From CAYZRY01 sp964630225 (GTDB lineage: Bacteria; Bacillota_I; Bacilli_A; RF39; UBA660), in assembly GCA_964630225.1 (NCBI GenBank), contig CAZVUK010000010.1, forward strand, positions 1-32,040: a stretch of DNA of 32,040 nucleotides, in the 5' to 3' direction. The translations under genes and the position numbers were made by a program. Of this stretch, positions 8,192 through 15,575 are shown one piece after another (position 1 is the stretch's first letter; each line of letters starts with the position of its first letter). A model generated the notes under the pieces. That model was not told the DNA's origin and ran no database searches. It saw nothing but the letters and a program-made list of their open reading frames with translations.

Positions 8192-10305
8192 TTTAGACTT
8201 CCTCCTTCGATAATATATTTAGACATTTTAGCTAAGTCATTTATTTTGAAAACTTTATCTCCGGTTATATCGGCATTTAAGATGTCTTCGGTGCTTAGAC
8301 CACTTCCATCGATAATGTATTTTGATAGTTTGGCTAAGTCATTTATTTTGACATAACCATCGTTTGTTACATCACCTTTAATAATTACTTTAAAAGAATC
8401 GCTTAAGTAGTTAAGCGTCATAAGATTAGTGAGAACTCCACTACTTACTGGCATTCCATCTTGCATAACTGTCGTTTTTGGACCAAAAACATTAACTACG
8501 CTTGCGATACTAAAGCCTGGCGTATAAAAGTTTAAGATCGTATCATCTCTCACGATATTAGGATCAAAATAATTATATGGACTTGGGCCCCCGATGGCAA
8601 ACGAATAATGATATTCTTGACCATCGTAGGTTACAGTAAGCTGATATGAATCCTCGCCGAGCTCTCCAGAATATACGGCCTCGATCGCTTTTAGACGATT
8701 CCCTTCATAAATTGGATTAAAGTTAAATACTTTTTCGTTATTTTTAGAGTTAGTTATTTTATAGTTAATCAAAGCCGGCTCTTTAATATAATTAGCACTA
8801 AAATTTAAATTGGTTTTTCCATTGACAAGTGTATTAGTCATAGTATTTATTTCAAGATCAGCATTATCACTTGATACGCTAATAACAAGCGCCGCTTGAT
8901 CACCAGCTAAATCAGTCCAGCTTTCTCCGTTTGCTGAAACAAAACTCTCAGCAGGCTTTATCGTCATGCTGTTGTAAGAACCCGCATATTTAACTGATAT
9001 AGGCACATGATAGCCATCTAGAGCACCGCTATATTTTATTACGACAGTGTATTGACTTGCTGTCATATATTTATCTGTAAATCTGATTGTTTTATAACCG
9101 GCAGCATCGATTGTACCCATCGCATCCGGAGTAAGTCCCGCTACTGTTTGAAGTGGTCCGTCGATCATATAGATAGTATATGTGCCGGCATCAGCAACCG
9201 CAAAAGTTAGTTCGCCGATGACTTCTCTAGCACTGGTTTTTCTTGTGAAAGTATAAGCTGCATAACTAGTATCGGTATTGACATAACCGACACTAGAATT
9301 AGTTCCTAATAAACTAGAATGGTAATGGTTTTTTTCAAAGTCCTGATCGTAAGAATCGATACTCATAAGACTAGAACAAATATTATTATCTTCATAGGAA
9401 ATATAAAAGTAACCATTTGTTCCAAAGGATGTCCCATAAGAGTTTTGAACAAGCCATGCCCCGTTATTTGTGGCGACATTTTTAAACTTAGTTCGGTCGT
9501 AATTATCATCCCATCCGATAATCGTCACCGCATGATTACTTAAAAATCCCCCAGTATAATTATAGGTCTTATTTATAGGATCGTAATAATTAAGATCATA
9601 ATTAATTAAAGCTCCGATTGACCCGTTTTCCATAATCTTTTTCTTGATTTTAGAAGATATAGGAGCGCAGCCATTTATGCGTGACTCTAAAAATGTTATA
9701 TCATTAACATCAAGCATTGCTTTTTTATCAATAGCACTTAAATTAATACGTGATGTATCATTTGAAAATGGCATATCACTTTCTTTGACCGGTCCAATGT
9801 TTTTAATTAAGTAATTAGAACTGTAGTAATAGTTTCCTCCCTGATCGACGGTGCGATTGTAGCCTAAAGGATTGATGCCGTCTAAAAATTGATAACTTGT
9901 CGCATATTCGATGTGACGAGGACTATATATAATTGGAACATCGCCCATTAATTTCATTTTCGATTCTAATACCGAGGTCGTTGCAAAAGCCCAGCACGTT
10001 CCTGTCGTACCTTGATTTTTAACAGCCGTTGTATAATTAACTCCAGCGACATCACGTAGATCATAAAATGGTGGCGGAAGTACTTCTTTAACTAGTGAGT
10101 TTCGGCTATAAGCAACTTTCTTTAAAGCTGTTTCAGCACAGTATTTAGGCTGCAAGTATTTATCTTTATCTTTAAGAGCTTCCCATTTTATATACTCTTC
10201 ACTTTTAGGGCATAATTGATAGGCTTTAACATTATAAAAAGGTAATAGAATTACTCCGATTACCAAAAATAGCAATACTTTGTTTAGCTTATCTCTTATC
10301 ACCAT
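8188..10305 (-). CDS. Secreted papain-family (C1) cysteine protease with C-terminal dockerin
   Basis: Probable extracellular protease. Seen: a hydrophobic signal segment (about 10-29); a short pro-region; the papain-type mature start LPPPFYDLRD; oxyanion Gln98 and nucleophile Cys104 in VKNQGTTGTCWAFA; His258 in SNHAVTIIGWDD; Asn288 in WLVQNSYGTSFG; then about 310 residues of beta-rich sequence (330-480 fits the lectin-like domain that often follows clostridial C1 proteases); and a dockerin at about 642-703. The dockerin has two 12-residue calcium loops, DVTNDGYVKIND (D645, D649, D656) and DITGDKVFKIND (D679, D683, D690), each followed by LAK(L/M)SKYII. All catalytic residues are present. The ATG at 10305 follows AGGTGAT closely; a GTG one codon later would have better spacing. 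It has its own -10 box after the truB terminator and is coupled to the surface-protein gene. Cleaved substrates are unknown. Confidence 0.9.
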   Translation of the reverse strand: MVIRDKLNKVLLFLVIGVILLPFYNVKAYQLCPKSEEYIKWEALKDKDKYLQPKYCAETALKKVAYSRNSLVKEVLPPPFYDLRDVAGVNYTTAVKNQGTTGTCWAFATTSVLESKMKLMGDVPIIYSPRHIEYATSYQFLDGINPLGYNRTVDQGGNYYYSSNYLIKNIGPVKESDMPFSNDTSRINLSAIDKKAMLDVNDITFLESRINGCAPISSKIKKKIMENGSIGALINYDLNYYDPINKTYNYTGGFLSNHAVTIIGWDDNYDRTKFKNVATNNGAWLVQNSYGTSFGTNGYFYISYEDNNICSSLMSIDSYDQDFEKNHYHSSLLGTNSSVGYVNTDTSYAAYTFTRKTSAREVIGELTFAVADAGTYTIYMIDGPLQTVAGLTPDAMGTIDAAGYKTIRFTDKYMTASQYTVVIKYSGALDGYHVPISVKYAGSYNSMTIKPAESFVSANGESWTDLAGDQAALVISVSSDNADLEINTMTNTLVNGKTNLNFSANYIKEPALINYKITNSKNNEKVFNFNPIYEGNRLKAIEAVYSGELGEDSYQLTVTYDGQEYHYSFAIGGPSPYNYFDPNIVRDDTILNFYTPGFSIASVVNVFGPKTTVMQDGMPVSSGVLTNLMTLNYLSDSFKVIIKGDVTNDGYVKINDLAKLSKYIIDGSGLSTEDILNADITGDKVFKINDLAKMSKYIIEGGSLK

Positions 10306-10318
10306 ATCACCTATTATG

Positions 10319-10324
10319 ATTATA
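10319..10324 (-). promoter_or_regulatory. Candidate -10 of the protease/surface-protein operon
   Basis: Minus-strand TATAAT 14 bases before the ATG, just after the truB terminator. No convincing -35 is visible. The leader would be only about 7 bases, which is unusual. Confidence 0.4.
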
Positions 10325-10335
10325 GCTATTTCAAT

Positions 10336-10360
10336 AAAAAATAACTAGCTTTTGCTAATT
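10336..10360 (-). terminator. Terminator after truB
   Basis: Seven-bp stem AATTAGC / GCTAGTT (one G-T pair) with an AAAA loop, then ATTTTTT. It includes the truB stop codon and separates the polA-truB unit from the protease operon. Confidence 0.65.
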
Positions 10361-11199
10361 ATTTTATGAGGCTTTACATAATTATTATCTTTATCATACT
10401 GCTTATAAATAGCGATTATTTCTTTATTTTTATCAGTAAAAATAATCGGATATTTCTTATATATATCTTTTAATATTTGTCCGTGTGATATCCTTTCAAT
10501 TAACTTCTCGTCTGCTACGACTGTATAAAAGTCTTTAAGTACCGCCTCGATAGGAATTAAATTGTCGAGACTTGCTTGATGCTGATTTACAGCATCTTCT
10601 ATATTAAATATGCCTGACTGGGTTCTTCTTAAAGAGCTCATCGTCATCGGAACATTAAGCTTTTTACCTAATTCATCGATGATAGTTCGTATATACGTTC
10701 CGTAGCTTGTTTTAATTTCAAAAACGAATTCATCTTCATTAAAAGATAAGATTTTATAGGAGTATACTGTCATTAACTTTTTAGGTAACTCTACTTCTTC
10801 GTTATTGCGAGCATATTCATAAAGCTTTTTACCCGCAACTTTGACAGCTGAATATTTAGGAACAGGAAAAAGGTTTTCACCAAGAAAAGAGTCTAGCACC
10901 TTTATTACCGCGTCTTTACTAGCTCTTGTCTGACTAGTTAATATTGTCCTGCCTGTAATATCTAAAGTATCGGTGCTTATACCCATTTTCACTTTGGCGA
11001 CATAGGTCTTATCGTGCTTTTCAATTAGTGACAGCACTTTCAAAGCATTGCCAAGTGCAAGCACTAAAACGCCGGTTGCCAAAGGATCTAGTGTACCCAA
11101 GTGCCCTACTTTTTTAGTAGCAAATTTATACATAATATCGTTATCGATATCACGCGAAGTTTTTCCTTCTTCTTTATCGATTATTAAGAAACCATTCAT
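10345..11199 (-). CDS. truB: tRNA pseudouridine(55) synthase
   Basis: Isomerises U55 in the T-loop of tRNAs to pseudouridine. Seen: N-terminal NGFLIIDKEEGKTSRDI, the catalytic motif GHLGTLDPLATGVL with the nucleophile Asp38, the KTYVAKVKMG strand, SAVKVAGKKLYEYAR, and SYGTYIRTIIDELGKKL. Length 284 is slightly short of Bacillus TruB (about 300) but complete. The ATG at 11199 overlaps the mutM stop as ATGA. No good SD precedes it, so translation probably depends on coupling to mutM. A TTG 24 bases upstream is possible but would add residues before the usual family start. It is last in the polA-CDF-mutM-truB unit. Confidence 0.95.
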   Translation of the reverse strand: MNGFLIIDKEEGKTSRDIDNDIMYKFATKKVGHLGTLDPLATGVLVLALGNALKVLSLIEKHDKTYVAKVKMGISTDTLDITGRTILTSQTRASKDAVIKVLDSFLGENLFPVPKYSAVKVAGKKLYEYARNNEEVELPKKLMTVYSYKILSFNEDEFVFEIKTSYGTYIRTIIDELGKKLNVPMTMSSLRRTQSGIFNIEDAVNQHQASLDNLIPIEAVLKDFYTVVADEKLIERISHGQILKDIYKKYPIIFTDKNKEIIAIYKQYDKDNNYVKPHKIISKS

Positions 11200-12023
11200 T
11201 TTAATTTCTGGCACTTTGGACAAAAGTAAGTGCCCCTTCCACCAACTGTATTTTTTTCAACTATAGATCCACACTTGCGACATGGTTGACCTTTTTTTGT
11301 ATGAACAAATAAATCATTTTGAAAACGACCTTCGATACCTTCTTCAGAGACATAACTGCGAATAGTTGTTCCGCCATCAGCAACTGCCTTAGCTAGAACT
11401 TCTCTAGTGTTTAAGATAATTTTTTCAGCTTCTTTTAATACTATCTTATTCGCGGGTTTAAGCGGGGAAATATTACTTTGAAAAAGGATTTCATCGGCAT
11501 AGATATTACCTATTCCCGTAATGATAGTTTGATCAAGAAGAACTGTTTTAATTGGCAATGTTTTTTTGGCATATTTTTCGATTAAATATTTGTTATCTAG
11601 GCGATCATCCCAAGGCTCTAAACCAAGTTTTTGGAGAACTGGATAAGATTCATACGATGAAAGAGGAATTAGGTGCATTTTACCAAATTTACGAGTGTCT
11701 TGATATCTAAGGCTTGTTCCATCAGTAAAATTAAAGATAACGTGTTCATGTTTTACTATTTTATCCCCAAGCTTTTTTGTAAAATATTTACCTTCCATTC
11801 TAAGATGAGATAACAAAACATAATCATCAAGATGAAAAACTAACCACTTCCCACGCCTAGTTATATCATTTATTTTTTGACCCTTTAAATTATTAATAAA
11901 ATCTATTACTTCTATTCCTTCGATCGTATTATTCCAAAGCACTTGGACAGTTGCTATTTCTTTATTTCTTACTCGTTTCCTCAAACCTTCTTTGACTGTT
12001 TCTACTTCTGGTAGTTCTGGCAC
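11196..12023 (-). CDS. mutM: Formamidopyrimidine-DNA glycosylase (Fpg/MutM)
   Basis: Base-excision repair enzyme that removes 8-oxoguanine and formamidopyrimidines and nicks the abasic site. The start is the GTG at 12023, because the protein must begin PELPEVETV: the proline after the initiator is the Schiff-base nucleophile. An in-frame GTG three codons earlier lies in the GAAGGTGA SD. Also seen: the HLRMEGKYF hairpin lysine, the DQTIITGIGNIYADEILF helix-turn-helix region, and the C-terminal zinc finger CRKCG ... FCPKCQ with the GGRGTYF loop. It lies directly behind polA and the transporter gene, a DNA-repair context. The first 62 bases overlap the 3' end of the transporter gene. Confidence 0.96.
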   Translation of the reverse strand: MPELPEVETVKEGLRKRVRNKEIATVQVLWNNTIEGIEVIDFINNLKGQKINDITRRGKWLVFHLDDYVLLSHLRMEGKYFTKKLGDKIVKHEHVIFNFTDGTSLRYQDTRKFGKMHLIPLSSYESYPVLQKLGLEPWDDRLDNKYLIEKYAKKTLPIKTVLLDQTIITGIGNIYADEILFQSNISPLKPANKIVLKEAEKIILNTREVLAKAVADGGTTIRSYVSEEGIEGRFQNDLFVHTKKGQPCRKCGSIVEKNTVGGRGTYFCPKCQKLK

Positions 12024-12903
12024 TGTCTTCACCTTCTTTCGGTTCTACATGAATATTTACATGTTTAATTTTAAAATCACTAGTAATTAGATTTTCTTCG
12101 ATTTCATGAGAGATAGAATGAGAATGTTCAAGTGAAATATCTTTGGCTAAAAGTATCGTTAAATCAGCGTCATAATACTGGCCTAATTTAAGGAGCTCCA
12201 AGCCCCCGATAATCACATCAGGATGTTTTTTATTGAGATACTTCTCTATTTTAATATAGGCATCCAAATCCTGTTCTTTCTGTCCCACTGTTAAAGATAG
12301 GTTTTCAAACATGAGTTTAAGACCCGTTATGATGATAACGATACTTATAATAACCGAACTTATAAAATCAGCATATAAAAGAATGGCGAATTGTTTAGCG
12401 AACTGGCTGGCAATAACAGAGATTAAAACAAGTGATGTCGTATAGACATCAGTGAATGATTCCCTTCCGGACGTAACTAGTATGTTACTGGAATACTTCT
12501 TACCTTTTATTATTAACATTTTAGAAAGAATATATTTAGATACGATAGTGATTAACGCGACGATGATAACAAATTGATCCGGAACCGTTTTTTTAAGACC
12601 GGCAAAAGATTCTTTAAGCAGAGTTATACCCATCATAATAATTATGATTGCTATGACAATACTAGTTAAGTACTCTATTTTGCCATGACCTTTTGGATGC
12701 TTTTCATCAGGTGAGGCAGCTGAGAGTTTGGCACCAAAAATAGCTATAAAATCGGATATTAAATCAGATAAAGAATGAAAACCATCGACGAAAAGAGCAT
12801 TACTTTTTCCGATAAAACCAAAGAATATTTTCATAAATGAAAGAGTTGAATTAGTTAATACACTAAAAAACATATATTTACTTACGATATTTTTAGGCTT
12901 CAT
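11962..12903 (-). CDS. Cation diffusion facilitator (CDF) family transporter
   Basis: Membrane antiporter that exports divalent metal ions in exchange for protons. Seen: hydrophobic helices from about residue 10 to 205, the TM2 metal-site motif DGFHSLSDLISDF, the ASPDEKHPKGHGKIEYL loop typical of the family, a second acidic site YADFISS in the TM5 region, and the cytosolic dimer domain ending HVNIHVEP. The motifs do not settle which metal is moved. The ATG at 12903 (MKPKNIV) is preferred; an in-frame ATG 18 bases upstream lacks an SD. The start overlaps the end of polA. The last 20 or so residues (after HVEPKEG) are Arg/Ser/Thr-rich and lie on top of the mutM start, so this tail may be an extension gained when a stop codon was lost. 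Confidence 0.9.
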   Translation of the reverse strand: MKPKNIVSKYMFFSVLTNSTLSFMKIFFGFIGKSNALFVDGFHSLSDLISDFIAIFGAKLSAASPDEKHPKGHGKIEYLTSIVIAIIIIMMGITLLKESFAGLKKTVPDQFVIIVALITIVSKYILSKMLIIKGKKYSSNILVTSGRESFTDVYTTSLVLISVIASQFAKQFAILLYADFISSVIISIVIIITGLKLMFENLSLTVGQKEQDLDAYIKIEKYLNKKHPDVIIGGLELLKLGQYYDADLTILLAKDISLEHSHSISHEIEENLITSDFKIKHVNIHVEPKEGEDSARTTRSRNSQRRFEETSKK

Positions 12904-15499
12904 ACCAAGAACCCCCGACATTTATCGATGCTTTTAGTGGAACCGTTAGTTCATAAGCATTCTCCATTGTTTCACTTACGATTTTCTTAACCTTTTCAAG
13001 TTCATCTTTTTTTACATTAAAGACAAGTTCATCATGCACTTGTAAAAGCATTTTACTTTTTAATTTTTCTTCTTTAAATTTTGCAAATATTTCAATCATC
13101 GCTTTTTTAAGTATGTCAGCACTTGTTCCTTGAATCGGAGTATTTAGGGCCATACGCTCCCCGTTTGATCTGACCATATAGTTTTTATCTCTCAACTCTG
13201 GTATAACCCTTTTTCGACCAAAAAGCGTGCGCACATAGCCTTCTTTTTTAGCTAAGGCAATCAAAGTATCCATATAATCTCTGATACCTGGAAAAGTTGC
13301 TAGATAATCATCCATAAACTTTTTAGCACTTGATATATCTATTCCTAAATCTTCAGATAAACCAAAGGCTGATATACCATAGATAATACCAAAGTTTACT
13401 GCTTTTGCTTCACGACGCATATTAGCTGTTACGTCTTCTTCCTTAACTTTGAAGATGTCCATCGCTGTTTTAGTATGAATGTCTTTTTGATGGATAAAAG
13501 CTTCGGTTAAGTTATGGGCCTGCGACATATGGGCAAAAACGCGCAGTTCTATCTGCGAATAGTCACTAGATAAAATTACTGAATCCTCATCAGCTAAGAA
13601 GGCTCTTCTAATTATTCTTCCCTCTTCACTTCTAATAGGAATGTTTTGAAGATTAGGATTCGATGATGAAAGTCTTCCTGTTCTAGCCAACATCTGATTA
13701 AAGATAGTATGAATTCGTCCATCAAAGCTTATTTCTGACTTTAAACCATTTACATACGTACCTTGAATTTTACTTAACATTCTAAACTCTAATACTTCAT
13801 CGATAATCGGATTAACAAATCTAATTTTTTCTAAAATATCGACACTAGTTGAATAGTTATCATCTTTAATCTTTTTAGGATAAGGTATTTCCATTTTCTT
13901 AAAAAGAACCTCAGCTAGCTGTTTAGGTGAAGCTATATTAAATCTTTCACCACTTAATTTATATATATTTTGACTAAGTTCTTCGATTCTTTTTTTAAGT
14001 GTCACTCCTATTTCTTCGAGAACTTTAATATCCACTTTAATTCCTTCATATTCCATATCAGTAAGAACAGAAGCCAAAGGCATTTCAAGATTACGATAAA
14101 GATCAAGTTGACTATCTTCTTCGAGCTCTTTAACTATCTTATCTCTTTGCTCATAAATGAATCTAGCTTTAGTAGCAAGACTTGCTGCAAGTTTTTCTTC
14201 ACTAGGCATAGATAATTTAGCTTTAGTGCCAAATAATGATTCATAACTATCTATACTTTCATTTTGACTATTCATAAAATAAGTCATATCATCTTTGACA
14301 TTATAGTTTAGTAGAAAAGCAGCCATGTAAATATCATCACTTAGATTATTGATATCTAAATTATATCTCCTTAAAAGATACATAAGTTTTTTAGCATCAT
14401 ATGTATATTTTTCATAGGTACTAGATAAAATAGAACTGTTTTCAAGCATTACCGAAAGTGGAATATAGTATGCTTTTTTACCGTTATAGACCGAAAAAGC
14501 TATTAGTTCATCACTATGATAAGAATAGCCAAATACTTCAGCATAGATGCTAAACGGGCCATCTATCTTAACATCTTTCATATCTTTTACTATTTCGTAG
14601 TCGGTAAATACTTCTTCTTTAGCAATTAGTTCTTTATCTATATTCAGTTTTTTAATTAAGGAATTAAACTCTAACTCTTCGAGTAAAGATATATATTTAA
14701 GTGGATCATAACCGTTATATTTAATCTTTTCAAAATCAGTATCAATCGGCACTTCGGTATATATTGTAGCTAGGTCATAACTCATATATGCCGCTTCTTT
14801 TCCTTCGATTAGTTTATCTTTTAGTTTACCTTTGATTGATTCAATGTTTTCATAAATCTTATCAAGCGTTCCGTATTCCTTTAGCAGCGATAAAGCTGTT
14901 TTCTCACCGATTCCTTTGACACCTGGAATATTATCGCTAGCATCTCCCATCAAAGCTTTTAGGTCAATCATACGAAGTGGTTCAATTTCATATGTTTTTA
15001 AAAACTCAGCTTTATTCATGCGAATAAAACCGACTTGTTTTAATAATTTAACATCGACATCGTCAGTGATTAACTGTAACAAGTCTTTGTCACTACTAAT
15101 TATCGTCGCATCATATTCTGGATCAAGAGCAGCTACTTTAGCAAAAGTACCAATAATATCATCTGCTTCATAGTTATCAGCTTCAAGATAAGTCATACCC
15201 ATTGCCTCGACTAGTTCTTTAGCTTTAGGAAACTGCAGTTTCAAATCATCAGGTGTTTCTGCTCTTCCATCTTTATAAGTTTCATACTTATCGTGTCTAA
15301 ATGTTTTACCCTTATCAAAAGCAACCATGACATATGATGGTGTTTCTTCATTTATTATCTTATTTAACATATTAATAAGACCATAAAGACCATTAGTAGG
15401 AAAGCCCTTACTATTTCTCATTACCGTTCCAGTATAGGCTGTTGCATAATAACTGCGAAATAATATATTGTTTCCATCGATTAAGATTACTTTTTTCAT
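12893..15499 (-). CDS. polA: DNA polymerase I
   Basis: Repair and Okazaki-fragment polymerase with a 5' nuclease. Domains (numbered from the ATG): 5'-3' exonuclease, 1 to about 280, with LIDGNN, AFDKGKTFRHD, EADDIIG, ISSDKDLLQL and GDASDNIPGVKGIGEKTA; a 3'-5' exonuclease-like domain, about 300-460, where the usual acidic DxE motif is absent (IYAEVFGYSYHS), so proofreading is probably lost as in Bacillus Pol I; and the polymerase domain with motif A SSDYSQIELRVFAHMS (Asp646), motif B RREAKAVNFGIIYG, and motif C LLQVHDELVF (His822, Asp823). The motif-B Phe predicts strong dNTP/ddNTP discrimination. Length is 868. The ATG at 15499 follows an AGGTGG SD; the in-frame GTG three codons earlier is in the SD. 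It heads the polA-CDF-mutM-truB unit. Confidence 0.97.
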   Translation of the reverse strand: MKKVILIDGNNILFRSYYATAYTGTVMRNSKGFPTNGLYGLINMLNKIINEETPSYVMVAFDKGKTFRHDKYETYKDGRAETPDDLKLQFPKAKELVEAMGMTYLEADNYEADDIIGTFAKVAALDPEYDATIISSDKDLLQLITDDVDVKLLKQVGFIRMNKAEFLKTYEIEPLRMIDLKALMGDASDNIPGVKGIGEKTALSLLKEYGTLDKIYENIESIKGKLKDKLIEGKEAAYMSYDLATIYTEVPIDTDFEKIKYNGYDPLKYISLLEELEFNSLIKKLNIDKELIAKEEVFTDYEIVKDMKDVKIDGPFSIYAEVFGYSYHSDELIAFSVYNGKKAYYIPLSVMLENSSILSSTYEKYTYDAKKLMYLLRRYNLDINNLSDDIYMAAFLLNYNVKDDMTYFMNSQNESIDSYESLFGTKAKLSMPSEEKLAASLATKARFIYEQRDKIVKELEEDSQLDLYRNLEMPLASVLTDMEYEGIKVDIKVLEEIGVTLKKRIEELSQNIYKLSGERFNIASPKQLAEVLFKKMEIPYPKKIKDDNYSTSVDILEKIRFVNPIIDEVLEFRMLSKIQGTYVNGLKSEISFDGRIHTIFNQMLARTGRLSSSNPNLQNIPIRSEEGRIIRRAFLADEDSVILSSDYSQIELRVFAHMSQAHNLTEAFIHQKDIHTKTAMDIFKVKEEDVTANMRREAKAVNFGIIYGISAFGLSEDLGIDISSAKKFMDDYLATFPGIRDYMDTLIALAKKEGYVRTLFGRKRVIPELRDKNYMVRSNGERMALNTPIQGTSADILKKAMIEIFAKFKEEKLKSKMLLQVHDELVFNVKKDELEKVKKIVSETMENAYELTVPLKASINVGGSWYEA

Positions 15500-15516
15500 A
15501 TATACCACCTATTCAA

Positions 15517-15522
15517 ATTATA
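15517..15522 (-). promoter_or_regulatory. Extended -10 of the polA promoter
   Basis: Minus-strand TGATATAAT, a TGn-extended -10 box, 18 bases before the polA ATG. The -35 region overlaps the upstream terminator's T run and is weak. Confidence 0.55.
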
Positions 15523-15537
15523 TCATAAAATGGCAAC

Positions 15538-15565
15538 AAAAAAATGTTAGATTGACTAACATTTT
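15538..15565 (-). terminator. Terminator of the VirB2/VirB6-like operon
   Basis: Ten-bp perfect stem AAAATGTTAG / CTAACATTTT with loop TCAAT, followed by a T run, shortly after the stop codon of the upstream gene. Confidence 0.85.
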
Positions 15566-15575
15566 TTATAGCGAA

